A stretch of 64,000 bases of DNA from Epiperipatus broadwayi (GCA_028023455.1 JAQFVV010000012.1:3126023-3190022), one strand, 5' to 3'; shown: positions 1-11,458, counted from the stretch's first letter. Numbers and translations are program-made. The notes: generated from the letters alone by a model not told the origin.

Positions 1-623
1 ATTAATATAGACACTAAAGATTGCAACTTGACCAAAAAATGTGAGATTAATAATAAAACAATGAAGTTTAAACAGACTTCATTAATCAGAAAAATATAAC
101 CTGTTCCAAAAGTAGTGTAAAAAATAGTTTATTATAACTTCCACAATCTGAAAGCAGACTAATAAATTTATAACTTCCAAATTCCATATAAAGTATACAT
201 TTACCAAGATAATAAAGTCAATTATTCAAGACTTTAATTTATAAGTGTAAATAATAACAAGCTATCTCAACTTACTTTTATTTATGATCTTATATGTTTA
301 TATAGACCCTAAAGATTACATCTAGACCAAGGTGTGTTGATAGCTAAAGGGTTGAATATTATTGTCTACTTTTATATATGTATTAAAACCTTAGGTAATG
401 GAATTTATTGTCTTAATAAATATATACTTTATATGGAATATGGAAGTTATAATTGGCAATTTATTAGTCTGCCTTCAGAACAGGCTATACTTGTCTGATT
501 AATGAGGTTGTTTAAATTTATTTGCATTATTAATCTCACACTTCTTGGTACTGTTGTAATATTTAGTGTTTATATAAACATATCAGCCCATAGATAAAGG
601 TTATACCACCTTTAGTATTAAAT

Positions 624-667
<44 letters not shown>

Positions 668-965
668 TTTGCACACAGATAGTTTTGACTATAGGTTTGC
701 GATTGTCGATAGCTTAAGTGTTGATTGTTATCTATATATATATATTTATAAACCTATTAAAGACATGAGTAATTGGATTTATTATCATAGTAAATATATA
801 CTTTATATGGAATGTAGAAGTTATTATTTGCCATTTGTTAGTCTGATTTTAGAACAGGTTATATTTTCCTGGTTAATGAGGTTTTTTAAACTTCTTTGCA
901 TTATTAATCTCATCCTCCTTGGTCAAGTTGCAATCTTTAGTGTTTATATAAATATATCAGCTAAA
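1..965. repeat. Repeat family C, inverted then direct copies
   Basis: A roughly 200-bp segment occurs in minus orientation at 1-215, as a short minus piece at about 295-345, and in plus orientation at about 390-592 and 770-963. Plus copies share a block starting AATATATACTTTATATGGAA, then a TTAGTCTG core, a GAACAGG(C/T)TATA block, a TGCATTATTAATCTCA block and an end near TTTAGTGTTTATATAAA. The two plus copies are about 381 bp apart. The same family recurs on the minus strand at 43.7-44.2 kb with a period near 345 bp. No protein frame is conserved between copies and I see no hammerhead core. The order minus-minus-plus-plus matches the ribozyme arrays elsewhere in the window. Class unknown; it may be a satellite or a non-autonomous retroelement. 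Confidence 0.75.
627..665. repeat. (TA)n microsatellite
   Basis: Pure TA dinucleotide run between two copies of repeat family C. It is followed by TGCTTTGCACACAGATAG, which resembles the sequence next to the (GT)n tract at 59,605-59,620. Confidence 0.9.
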
Positions 966-2158
966 GGTGGTAGCAACTTTATTGTTAAAATAATTGCCTT
1001 GACTACAGATTGAGATGTCTGAAATTATAAATATCTTAGATAAGTTATCAATTTAAATAAAATTATATTAAGAATGGAACTTTAATAAAATGCTTTTAGT
1101 GGGAAATAATATTCAACATAATATGTGGTGAAAAATGTTGTTCAATAAATATTTTCAACTAGGCCTTATTTGTAAAATTGTGTTTTGAATAACTTAATAC
1201 AACAGTAATATGAAAAATTCAGACCAGCTAGCATAAAATATAAAGAGTCAAAATTATAAATGAAATTTATAAATGAAAGGATTATATATATTATGATACT
1301 ATTTTGAAAATTAATATGCTAAAGTGGAATTAGATTTAATGTATTGCAAGGACAAAATATTACATTTAGATAATTAAAATTCTAAACAGAATTCAAAAAT
1401 ATATGTTAATACTTAGAAAGTAGAAACTTATAATATAGTTAAATGAAATAAAACAAGTAACGGTAATAACATGAGTAAAACAGCCATGGTTGAAAGTAGT
1501 AGATTTAAGTCAAAAATTAACTTGTGGATTGACATCAGTTACTCACTTTTGATTCTTTGTTGCATTCTCAAATGTTTGCATAAATTATAACTGTTATTGT
1601 AAAATAATTATTAAAAATAATTACAATTATTCACCAACTCTGTCTCACTTTCTTATAACAGTTAGGCAAAAACTGCTTCTGCTAATAGTATTTAAATGTT
1701 TGCTACTGATTACAAGATTACACTCCTAACTGCATGTGCTTTCTTTAAATTATTATATTTGCTTTGAGAATATATTACATATTATAAGTATATATATATA
1801 TATATATTAGTTATACACACAAAAGTAGAACTAAAACTATCTTTTAATTATTATTATTTGTATTTATTTAAACATAAAATATGATCTTGAAAAAAATTAC
1901 AATATATTTTTTCATGCTCTACTCATTCTAATAAATATATTAAAATGCTGGCAATTTACTCAATACTAGTTACAAAGTTATTACTAGATAACTATTCTGC
2001 CAAGCCATTTATTAGTACATGTAACAATATACAAACACATTAATTTCCCTTCCACCTTTTATTACATCAACAGCACTTTTTTCAAAAATTGAAGAAAAGT
2101 ACTGGAAAAATATATGTTTACCAATCGATAATTATACCTAGCACTCGTTCCCATTTAC
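966..2158. other. No gene or repeat recognised
   Basis: A+T-rich sequence with a short (TA)n run near 1,790-1,807. I see no coding frame with family resemblance. Confidence 0.6.
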
Positions 2159-2325
2159 TACGTATATTGGTGATTATTTATCTTTTCAACATATATGTGT
2201 TCAAGGGTATCAGTGTTATGAGATAGTGTAGAGAGTGGTGGGTCATGTGAAAGTCTGTTCTCATATACCCTATATATTACATATATAAACACAGGTATAT
2301 AATAAGCCTGTGTGTTTCAGTAATT
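2159..2325 (+). mobile_element. Ribozyme repeat family B, truncated copy
   Basis: Matches the part of the 471-bp family B unit that lies just downstream of its hammerhead cleavage site. It begins within ribozyme stem III (TACGTATATTGG) and runs through the TATCTTTTCA(A/G)CATATATGTG and GAGAGTGGTGGGTCATGTGAA blocks to the ACAGG...CCTGT hairpin, ending just after GTGTTTCAGT. The ribozyme core itself is missing. The 3' boundary is the same as in the copies at 16,978 and 59,933. Confidence 0.8.
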
Positions 2326-2496
2326 AAAAAATAATATTTTATAACAAAGTGCATGAATTATAAAATAATAATACTATTAATAATAACAGTTTATTTACTT
2401 ATAAAATAGATGAAAACCAAAAATAAAGTATTCTTTTAAATGTAACTAAAAACAATAGTTCTGTTTAAATGAGATATTTACTTATATAGCGCGATG

Positions 2497-2654
2497 TTTT
2501 TATAAACTGTAGTAGTAACAATCAGTCATTAAGCTAATGCACATGCGCTTTGTGTTTGGAAGTGAGAGTATTCATTTATAGTTAAAAATTCACAAAGTGC
2601 ATGTGCATGAGCTTAATGGCTGATTATTACTATTACAATAGTTCTGTTTATAAA
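2497..2654. repeat. Inverted repeat, MITE-like hairpin
   Basis: Arms at about 2,497-2,556 and 2,591-2,654 are imperfect reverse complements. Shared blocks include TTATAAAC, AATCAG(T/C)CATTAAGCT and GCACATGC(G/A)CTTTGTG. A partial relative follows at about 3,437-3,505, with TATAGTGCGATGTTTTATAA and a short AAACAGCTTAATGCTGTTT palindrome. No target duplication is obvious. Confidence 0.7.
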
Positions 2655-3142
2655 ATAAATAAAATTTTACTATTTACATATGTATACAATGGTCTCTTAC
2701 AGATATTTTTTTACTAATGGTTAAAATTGTGTCATACTTTGAAAAATATATTTTATCTTTTCATTATCTCAATGTTTAATTTCTTAATTACATATTTAGA
2801 AATTTGGGCACTCTAAAAAAACATGCATTATGAAAAACTATTTTTAGGAATTAAACTATTAAAAAAATGTTTTGAAAAACTTGCAAAACTAAAAATTTAA
2901 AGCCAGTATATGTAATGATTGATACCATTATATGATAGATGATCCTATAGATGTATAAGTACTTTTTGCTATCATAATTAATTAATAATACACTGATGTG
3001 TTGCGGTGAACTTTTTATGTAATAATTTGTAGGCTTTTGTACATATATTCTGATTTACAGACTTAGCGCATTCAGAGCTATTGTTGCTCCATATTCATAG
3101 TCTTTTCAGATTATTAGTTATATGCAAATGTATGCAAATTGC

Positions 3143-3430
3143 CTACATCATCCATTTTTTAGAAATGGCAAAACAAGTGTCTCTTCTGTTTATTGATTTT
3201 GCATCGCTGGTGATGAAACAAGCTTCCTTAACCTTCCTCTTGATATCGTTTCTTTCCGTACATAAAATATCAGCCTTGGAGGGCTCAAATCTGTGGTTGA
3301 GCTCCTGCTGATGGTCAGCAAATACAGAACTGCCTTCTTTTTTAGTTATTGGTCTTGTATATATGTATTTGTGCTGAGCCAATCTATTGCCCATATATGA
3401 AATTCTAGTAATGCATAATAAATAAATCAA
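3143..3430 (-). pseudogene. Penelope-like element, GIY-YIG endonuclease end
   Basis: A 95-residue open frame that reads as the C-terminal part of a PLE GIY-YIG endonuclease, the nicking domain fused behind the reverse transcriptase in this retroelement class. A YMGNRLAQHKY stretch sits where the YIG motif and following helix are expected. It is followed by SVFADHQQELNHRFEP, the usual histidine-containing region, then ILCTERNDIKRKVKEACFI, which carries the family's E/K-rich helix with a likely catalytic glutamate. The GIY half, the reverse transcriptase and the linker are absent, so this is a 5'-truncated relic. The next PLE piece is several kilobases away and belongs to a different subfamily judged by the C-terminal sequence. 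Assignment to PLE is fairly secure; activity is very unlikely. Confidence 0.7.
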
Positions 3431-3505
3431 TTATTTTATATAGTGCGATGTTTTATAAACTGTAATAGCTAAACAGCTTAATGCTGTTTAGCTAATGCAT
3501 AGTAA

Positions 3506-5321
3506 ATAATACATCTTCTTGCCATGATCACAATGTGATAAAATCATTTTTTATGGTTATGTGCATTCTTAACATTTGTCATTTAGACAGTTGTTGTATA
3601 AACAATATAGATAGCTATCCAATTACTGGTAGATAAATGGGTATATAGATATGTTTAGCTAGAGGTGAAACAGAAAAAAATTATCATATTATTGTTTATT
3701 TTTTTATATATAATCTCTGAATCTTTATAAGATAAGAAATAAATTTTATGGTCTTTCCAATTATTTAATATTAAAATACTAATATTTTTAAAAAATGAAT
3801 ACTTAATTTAATAGTAGAAAAAATTATATATAAAAACAAAGACTTGATTATAAAAACATTTTATTATTTGTTAAATTTTTTAAATATGTAATTATAGAAA
3901 AAAAAAAAAACGATAATACTTGCAAAATGTTTTTTGTAATTTAAAATGGGTCTTAAAAAATTGATTTATACATACATGGAAAAACGTGTAATGAATATAA
4001 TAAAAATGAATATAAATATATAATTTTGATGAAAATATTTTTTATTATTTATAATTAATATACTATTATAATATAGTTTTAATCATTAACTTATTCTATA
4101 CTATGTTTTAAAAGTGAAATAAATTAAATCATATAAAATATTTATAACAACATTTTCTACATAAAAAGGTAAATAGAGCTTATTAGTTTAAGAATTAAAT
4201 TTTATGAAGTTATATTTCATTTATAATAATAATTTAATAAATAAATAAAATATATTTCTGTTTATATAAATTTCTTGAATAATTTATCACAATTGTGTAA
4301 TGAATAGATCTAAGAGTTGAAGGTTTCCAGATCAATGTCTTCTTCAGGAAAACAATATATAATTAGTGAAGGTGAATTGAAATGAATTATTTTGATTAAC
4401 TTATCACTTTGATGTGTACTATCATTGGTTTTTCTAAGTAACTGGAATATGTTCTTCTATGTAGAATGACAGTCAGGAGCAACTTATAAAGAAAGATTGG
4501 CTGAATAATATTGCCATAAAAAAACCTAATCATTAATATAGTTGTGCAAAGTTTCCAAGATTGATTGATAATAATTCAAGAATATCATAGGAGTGGCTTA
4601 AATAGAATACACTAAAAATGTTCCATATCTTATACTTAAGAAAACATTTGTATCAATATATATGATTTATGTGTTATGTAGATTTTTTTAACATTAATCA
4701 ATACTTTGCATAGAAACTTTTTATTTACAACTTATAAATATTTGATAACATTTTTATCATCAGTTCATAAATCTTTTAGTCCAATTGATTTTCAGTTTAT
4801 AATAGCTAAATTCAAATAAGATAATTTATATATTTGATTCTTTTAAAAAGAACTATTGATTTCATAGACTATATCTTTAATGTGTTTTTTGACATGGAAG
4901 ACAACATTGAATCTAAAAGATATGAATAAAAAAAAATTCAATTCTGTTATTATTTCGTTTTTTAATAATTTTTTAGTTCTTTTCCATGTAAGTTTTGTTA
5001 TATAATTAAGATTAATTTTTATAAAAAATATTATCATAAATACTAATTGAACAGTCTCTTCATATTTTTTTTTGCTTATTAAAAAAGATTTCCAAATCAT
5101 TCAAAGTAAGAAAAGTAAAACAATACCTCCAATTAAACAGTTTGATTTGGAATTAATGTATTTATATAAAGTATTAACAATATTAAGTTAATTGTCTCAA
5201 TAAGATTTAAAAATGTCATAAACTTCTAATTAATAATTATTTTATTGAATATTTTATACAATAAATATTATAAAATAGAGATAAATCTAGGTATGTTTCA
5301 AGAATATTATATAAATGACTG
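3506..5321. other. No gene or repeat recognised
   Basis: Very A+T-rich sequence. The longest open frame (4,843-5,100, minus) is Lys/Asn/Phe/Ile-rich and resembles no family I know; composition alone explains it. Confidence 0.6.
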
Positions 5322-5446
5322 CAACTTTTAACTTTTTTTTTTCTTCATGTGTCAAAGCATCGACCAGGAAACGAATCCAGGACAGCTGATTGTAAGGCAG
5401 CTGTGCTGAGCACTCGGCTACCAACACTTGACAACTTTTAACTTTT
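5322..5446 (-). mobile_element. tRNA-derived SINE with 15-bp target duplication
   Basis: On the minus strand the element reads from a tRNA-like head (GGTAGCCGAGTGCTCAG as A-box region, then a B-box-like GGATTCGTTTCCTGG) into a short GATGCTTTGACACATGA tail and a poly(A) run. It is bracketed by the direct repeat CAACTTTTAACTTTT at 5,322-5,336 and 5,432-5,446, the signature of LINE-type retroposition. The head resembles tRNA-Leu or tRNA-Ser, with a long variable-loop-like stretch. It is one of four family members here (others near 6.13, 10.36 and 47.48 kb). It is not expected to make a functional tRNA. Confidence 0.85.
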
Positions 5447-6124
5447 CATAATGAACTTCCTAATAATCATCCATATTTTAGTATTATTATTATGACTTCA
5501 GTATGGATATTGTTTTTGCACTATTGGCTTAATGTATATCCTATTTATAAGATATCATAAAAGCAAACTGAATGAAGTTATAATTTCTGATTAGGATAAT
5601 TTATTGCACAATTTCTTATTTAGTTTATAGAATAAATTATGCGCATATAATTTTATGAAATTGTTTGTATTTCATATTTTTTTCTTGGAGTTTTGTAGTA
5701 AAATGATCTGTGTGGTGGAAAATTACTTTTATTGAAACAAAGTTTTTCTCCTATATATATATATATATTATTTATTGGTAATTTCAAAAATTGAAAAAAA
5801 AAATCCTTATGTATCTCTTCCACAAAATAATAATCATAAAATAATAATTGAAAGTCAGAAATATAAATCATGCTATTTAGAAAAAAGGTTAATTTTTAAA
5901 ATTTTATAAATTTTAATGTATTTGAATAAATAAAACTGAACTCAAATGATACTTTTAATTGAAAATAAAAACAAATGAAGTTTTCTTGAAAAATTTAAAA
6001 TTTAGAATACTCTGTAACCAGAAAACTAAGATGAATTAGTAAAACTGAAGCAAAAGTTTAAGAGACAGAATATATGCAAGATGCTTCAGGTAGTGCAAAG
6101 ACAAAATTAATAATATTATAGTAA
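5447..6124. other. No gene or repeat recognised
   Basis: A+T-rich spacer with a short (TA)n run near 5,752-5,768; nothing else recognised. Confidence 0.6.
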
Positions 6125-6252
6125 TAGTCTTGCGTTGTTAGCCGAGAGGTATCGCAGCTGCCATGCAAGCAAGTAGTTGGTTGCAGGCGGTTGTGGGTTC
6201 GCGTCCCGGCCAATGCTATGACATATGGAAAAAAAAAAAATAATAATAATAA
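6125..6252 (+). mobile_element. tRNA-derived SINE
   Basis: Plus-strand member of the same SINE family. It shows TTAGCCGAGAGGT (A-box like), GGGTTCGCGTCCC (B-box like), the family tail CAATGCTATGACATATGG and then a poly(A)/(TAA) tail. I could not fix a target duplication because both flanks are TAA-rich. Confidence 0.8.
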
Positions 6253-6404
6253 AATATATGGTTTCACATGACTCTGATATAAATTTAAAATTATTTGCAA
6301 TATATTTTTTTAAATAATAGTAACATCACATGATCACCATTTCATATGCTTGCTCAAGATGTTAAAACAGGCAAAACTCTCCATAAAAATAGTGCTGCTC
6401 AGTG

Positions 6405-6615
6405 TAAGTTAGAGTAATCAATGGATGCAAAAAGATTTGTGCATAAAATCCATATCTAGAGCTTACTCATCCAATATCCCTAAACTAGTTTCAGATCCAA
6501 GGTTCCTCACTGATGAAAGTGACAAGATAGAAACTAGTCTGGGAATATTGGATGAGTAGACACTAGATAGGGATTTTATGCTCAAATCTTCTTGTATCCA
6601 TTGATTACACTGTGT
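6405..6615. repeat. Inverted repeat with about 85-bp arms
   Basis: Left arm about 6,412-6,500 and right arm about 6,525-6,608 are imperfect reverse complements. Shared blocks include AATCAATGGAT, CTCATCCAATAT and AAACTAGT. The single-copy centre reads CTCACTGATGAAAGTGAC, which folds as a small hairpin (TCACT/AGTGA), followed by GATAGAAACTAGTC. It may be a head-to-head pair of retroelement 3' ends or a MITE. The centre contains CTGATGA, GAAAC and GTC but has no convincing ribozyme stem II. Confidence 0.7.
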
Positions 6616-7289
6616 ATATTATTTTTTTGTTATTCCATGAATAAAATTAAAATATATTAAACAATACAATTATTTTTATATAATTTTTTATATGTTTATT
6701 ATTCTGTTTCCAAGACATATATTCCTTCCTGATTATTAAAATAAAGCATGTTTATTTTAACATTTTAACTATCATTTAAAATATATAAATAGTTTGATAT
6801 GGGTATTATAGCATTATTACAACTTATTAAATGGTAATCTTCTAGCAGCAATAAAAATAATCATTTGTTCCATTTTTCAAAATATAAAAAGTACAATATT
6901 TCATTTTTTTGTTTTATCAAGATTATTTATTATTTGTCTAATAAATAAAACTATCATGTCTATGTATTATTAAAATTATTTTTTATTTAAAAATTTATAT
7001 AACATGTAATGAAGTCAGTTTCAAACCAAAAAATGAAGTCATTTTTATAATATTAAACAAATACAGAAAATCTGTATTCAGAATAATTAATAGCATATGA
7101 AAGATAGTAATGTGAATAACTCAAAAGAAATTAGTGTAAAATTATCATAAAAATTATGCTAATACTGTTTGATTGAAATTGTACCAAAATAAAATTGCAT
7201 TACCTACGTTTGTGTAATTTCATATAATATATTTAAGCAATGTGTCAGAATTAATATGTCATATAACATATATATATATATGTATGTGT
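6616..7289. other. No gene or repeat recognised
   Basis: A+T-rich spacer ending in a short (TA)n(TG)n run near 7,266-7,289, next to the PLE palindrome. Confidence 0.6.
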
Positions 7290-7783
7290 GCAAATTTATA
7301 AATAAATACTTAAAAAATACAGTATTTAAAAGCTTATAAAAAATATATGTATAACCGTCACTTAGGAGAGCTTTCAACCAACTTGTGGCTTTGTCAATTA
7401 TCACATTTAAAATGTCAGCTTTCTCATAATTCTATGATGTCAACTTTCCCATAATTCTGTGATCTTAATGTTTGCTGCTTGCCTATTAACCAAATGTTGC
7501 TTGTATTTACATATCAACATCGCCTCTTTAATTTTTTTTTTATTATTATTTCTTTCAATTTCCAATATTTTTATGTTGTTATAATTAAAATCGAAACCAC
7601 ATATACATGATTTATTATGGTCATAAAAGACAGAAGCTGATAAATTATCATTATTTTTAAAATTTTGTTTTGTATTTTGAACCCATTTAAATAACAATAA
7701 GTGTTCCTTTGTTCTTTTTTCCAATGTGCACCTTGATTCACCTATATATACGTGGCCACACCCACATGTCCATTTGTAAATGA
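7290..7783 (-). pseudogene. Penelope-like element 3' end, left arm of palindrome
   Basis: Minus-strand half of a nearly perfect palindrome centred near 7,783. An open frame spans 7,440-7,865 (141 residues). Residues 29-30 (IY) and 40-42 (YIG), then ESRCTLEKRTKEHLL, match the GIY-YIG endonuclease of PLEs, a nuclease that nicks the target DNA for reverse transcription. Downstream are SASVFYDHNKSC, with the conserved histidine region, and KILEIERNNNKKKIKEAMLI, with the E/K-rich helix. Cysteines at WTCGCGHVY fit the zinc-knuckle-like insert common in PLE endonucleases. The first 25 or so residues are antisense of the other arm, so the natural N-terminus and the reverse transcriptase are missing. 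From 7,290 to 7,440 lies the 3' untranslated region. The element is a 5'-truncated, inverted insertion and not a working gene. Confidence 0.8.
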
Positions 7784-8276
7784 TACATGTAAATGGACAT
7801 GTGAGTGTGGCCATGGATATATAGGTGAATCGAGGTGCACATTGGAAAAAAGAACAAAGGAACACTTATTGTTATTTAAAAGGGTCCAAAATACAAAACA
7901 AAATTTTAAAAATAATTATAATTTATCAGCTTCTGTCTTTTATGACCATAATAAGTCATGTATATATGGTTTCAATTTTAATTATAACAACGTAAAAATA
8001 TTGGAAATTGAAAGAAATAATAATAAAAGGAAAATTAAAGAGGTGATGTTGATATGTAAATACAAGCAACATTTGGTTAATAGGCAAGCAGCAAACATTA
8101 AGATCACAGAATTATGGGAAAGTTGACATCATAGAATTATGGGAAAGCTGACATTTTAAACGTGATAGTTGACAAAGCCACAAGTTGGTTGAAAGCGCTC
8201 CTAAGTGACGGTTATACATATATTTTTTATAAGCTTTTAAATACTGTATTTTTTAAATATTTATTTATAAATTTGC
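7784..8276 (+). pseudogene. Penelope-like element 3' end, right arm of palindrome
   Basis: Mirror copy of the left arm, read on the plus strand, with an open frame at 7,752-8,126 (124 residues). It keeps YIG (residues 23-25), ESRCTLEKRTKEHLL, the SASVFYDHNKSC histidine region and the ERNNNKRKIKEVMLI helix. In the GIY position it reads CKW instead of IYK, so the nuclease is damaged. The arms differ by scattered substitutions and a few small indels. The 3' end extends past AAGTGACGGTTATACATAT to about 8,276. The 3' ends of both halves face outward and the truncated 5' ends meet at the centre. Confidence 0.8.
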
Positions 8277-9619
8277 GTATATTGTTTTGAAGAAATACAG
8301 ACATCGATTTATAATATATATATATATATATAATTTTATTAAAAGCAGGGAATCATTTATATTACCCTTCCCTTTTTATAACTAGTAATTATGTATGTAT
8401 TTATAAATCTCATGATAAGTTGTTGTTTTTTTAATTAATATATTTTATTTTTAAACAATGCAATTTTTAATGCAAAAAGAGTTCAGTTATTATATTATGT
8501 TTGATTCATCACTAACATTATAGTCTCTATCTTTTATTTAGTTAAATTCACACAATGACCTTTAAACTGCTTGGTTATATTTGTACTGATTTACATCTCT
8601 TTCAATTTTCCTTTTCTGTCATTTTGATTTTTTTGTTCATGACATTAACTATTCCTAGATCAAAAATATGGCATATGTTGTAGTCTGAAATTCATACTTA
8701 ATATGCATTTCTCATTTACATATTTTATATTGGAATGTACATTGACTAATGTATAACTGGAAATTAGATTTTCTTTTCCCAAAATATGTAAGTACTCAAA
8801 TGGAGTGAAGCAAATTTTTATCCCATATTTACTATTTGAATGATTTTTTTTTTATTAATTTCATTGTTGTATTCATTTATATATTTCTTAGTCAAAGATT
8901 TAAATTCTTTTTTAAATTGATCTTTACAAAAGTCATTGATTTTATTAATTGTGTGGTGGATTAAAAAAGTAAAAATGTCCAAGACATAAAATTCAACACA
9001 AAACACTTAAATTATATTTTTTCACTAATTTCTATCAAAAAAAATAAATAATCAAGAATCATTTTACCTGTAAGTAATTGGGATAAAAGTTGTTAATATC
9101 AATCTTATGTTTACATTTGAAACCTCATTTAGAGAAAAAATCATTTTTGGTAGAAATTAAAATTTACTTCTACTAATTATAAATTCATATATAAAATATT
9201 ATTTAGAAAGTAGATTAGTTTTCTGAGAAATAAACTGACCATACATTGAAAAAAAAAGTCATTTTTAAATATAATTAAATTTTCTATTATCATTAATATT
9301 CAAGTAACTGATAAATGCTCAAGATTTTTCAATTTTTTAAGCTAATAAAGGCTTCACTTTTTGTTCATTGGCTTCAAATTCGCCACATGAAATTTCATAC
9401 ATTCCGTGTGGCTCAAAAAGAATGGAGCTTTATAAGCTTGGATTGAATGTTGCCAATTTTTTAATTAGTTAAACTGTCTGTAGTTTCTTTTATGTAAGGA
9501 ATACAGACTATATTAGTTAAGTGTGCGACCATAAATAATATTAAATTCTACAACAGAGATGAAATACTTAAAATGAAATTAAGTAGACAGAGTATAATTT
9601 TAACATGTGTGTATTGTAA
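8277..9619. other. No gene or clear repeat recognised
   Basis: Contains (TA)n at about 8,311-8,332 and otherwise A+T-rich sequence. The minus-strand open frame at 8,818-9,006 is low-complexity (Lys/Asn/Ile) and unsupported. Confidence 0.6.
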
Positions 9620-10335
9620 CCATGATTAATCTTTTAACAGTCTATGAGACTCAACATGAAACCTCAGGTGGCTACATCACATAAATTTGCAGGTTTGAAA
9701 ACTTTCTTACATTGCAACAACTACATATACCAAATCAAGTCTGACAAGAATGAAAACCTAGACATTTACTTTGCTGATTTGATAAAATAAGATTACAGCA
9801 CTATTGATATAAACAAACATGTAGAACAATTTGAGAGAAATATTTCTACTGGAATTGAAAATACAAGAATCAGCAAAGGTTGGATTTCACTACCATACTT
9901 ACCATACATTAGAAATAAAATTTGTAAAAATGTGTACCAATAAATTCAATGTGGGATTTAGAATGTCCATCAATTTAAATAGACTAACTACTAATAGAAA
10001 GAGCAAAATAGATAAATTGGATCAGGCTAACATTGTATCTGGAGTAGGGTGCAGTCAAAAAGACTGTCTTATCACCTATTACTGAAAACAAGAGCTAATA
10101 TGAGAACAAGATTAACATAACACATCTTAAATCACAAAAATCCAAAATCCATTCAACTAATACATTCATATTTTACAACCACAAAAGGAAATATGGACAC
10201 AATTTTGATCCCAGTCTTATTAAAATAATGTGTAAGGAGAGAAATGATAATAAACATAGCCTAAAAGAGATGTGCTTTATCACACAAAATGAATATATAA
10301 TGATCCAAAGATCTAATAGTAATCAAAATTTAAAA
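9620..10335 (+). pseudogene. Degenerate Penelope-like element, plus strand
   Basis: Frameshifted PLE relic. Around 9,888-9,930 a frame reads LPYLPYIRNKICKNV. The frame continuing from 9,930 reads NKFNVGFRMSINLNRL...KIDKLDQANIVSGVGC, which resembles the region leading from the reverse transcriptase into the endonuclease. From 10,171 the frame reads FYNHKRKYGHNFDPSLIKIM then CKERNDNKHSLKEMCFITQ, the C-terminal GIY-YIG region of PLEs: histidines, GHNFD, then a glutamate-bearing helix. The YIG segment itself is disrupted by stops near 10,080. Its C-terminal sequence is close to that of the 3,143-3,430 relic (both have ERND and a C-F-I ending), so the two may belong to one subfamily. Not functional. 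Confidence 0.65.
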
Positions 10336-10350
10336 AAAAATGGGTCTCAT

Positions 10351-10477
10351 AGATTCTTTTTTTTCTCATTGGTCATAGCATTGGCTGGGAAGCAAACCTG
10401 CTAACCCAGGACAACTGCTTGTATGGCAGCTATGCTGACCTCTTGACCACCAATGCTTGATGGTCACAAGATTCTTA
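10351..10477 (-). mobile_element. tRNA-derived SINE, minus strand
   Basis: On the minus strand it reads TTGGTGGTCAAGAGGTCAGC (A-box region), a CTGGGTTAGCAGGTTTGC segment (B-box region, mutated) and the tail CCAATGCTATGACCAATGAG followed by poly(A). AGATTCTT occurs on both sides (about 10,351 and 10,470), a probable 8-bp remnant of the target duplication. It lies directly after the degenerate PLE. Confidence 0.8.
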
Positions 10478-10699
10478 ACAGAATAATCTGGATTATGATA
10501 CACATGCATTGAAAGTATACTCAGTCTATTTAATTTTATTTAACACATTTAATTCCTGTTGTAATATTTTAATATTATTGTTATTAATATTAACAAAAAA
10601 CTAGATATTATATAAATGTTGTAAAATCATTATATATATATATACAAAATCATAAAACAATACAATACTAGATTAAATCCAAAATGTTACCAAAATCCT

Positions 10700-11458
10700 T
10701 ACACAACCATGGTTTCATCTACTACAAATAGACCTCAAGTGAAAATCATACTAAAGAAAATAACATATATATACAAACAAACAAACCCTTCCCATAATTC
10801 ATTTCAAACTCCACCTTCCCTTAATATCAAAAGAAGTCTTTATAAGATTGATAGCCTCAGTATCAAGAAGATTTATCATCAAAGTCTCCTTTATTCTTTT
10901 TTTTAATTCATTCTTTTTATAAAAAATAACCAAAGCATTGTTAAACAATATTCTATGACCTGTATTCAATTCATGAATATATAAAGCTGAGTTAAGATAC
11001 CTATGTTTAACTCTACTTAGATGAACCTTAATCCTTTTATTAAGGCTAAACTTACTCTGGCCTACATAAAACTTACCACAACTACATGGAATCTTATAAA
11101 CAATACCAGGAATAGACCTATTATCAATAGACTGTTTTGAACCATTAAGTAATGAATTCAAATCAGAACCTTTATTCCATGCAACCTTCCTTCCACCTAA
11201 CAAATGACTATTCTTATAAACAAAATTATATATAGAAGCCTTAAATGGTAACAACATATAATCATTATCCTTACCAACAAAATTCTTACCATCAAAATCA
11301 TGACTATAAACATTATTATTAAATACAACTTTTTTAATAAAATCATGACTATAACCCAATTCTACATATTCAGCAGCAAATTGACTTCTTTGAATATCAG
11401 CATCATTATTAAAATTATTAAGCCTTCTATTCCGACAACAAAAATTCAACAAAGACAT
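10700..11458 (-). CDS. Penelope-like element GIY-YIG endonuclease (partial pol)
   Basis: The longest clean frame in the window: 219 residues (10,799-11,458), starting at an ATG just inside a (TA)n tract. It reads as the C-terminal part of a PLE polyprotein. Residues 70-106 (PFKASIYNFVYKNSHLL...KVAWNKGSDLNSLLNG) resemble the linker ahead of the nuclease. GIVY is at 118-121, Cys125/Cys127 in PCSCG, YVG at 131-133, Arg142 in the following helix, His162 and His168 in ALYIHELNTGHRI, and Glu191 in KKRIKETLMI. These are the residues expected of a GIY-YIG nuclease that nicks target DNA for retrotransposition. The reverse transcriptase is absent, so the copy is 5'-truncated and cannot move by itself. 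The 3' untranslated part (about 10,700-10,798) shares GGTTTC...CTACA...CTCAAGTG with the PLE at 11.6 kb. The ATG is probably not the native start. Confidence 0.8.

Noticed and set aside
669-1013. 114-residue open frame
   Set aside because: It runs across repeat family C and is not kept open in the other copies.
4750-4775. TCATCAG as a minus-strand hammerhead core
   Set aside because: No GAAA box or pairing stems in the following 40 bases.
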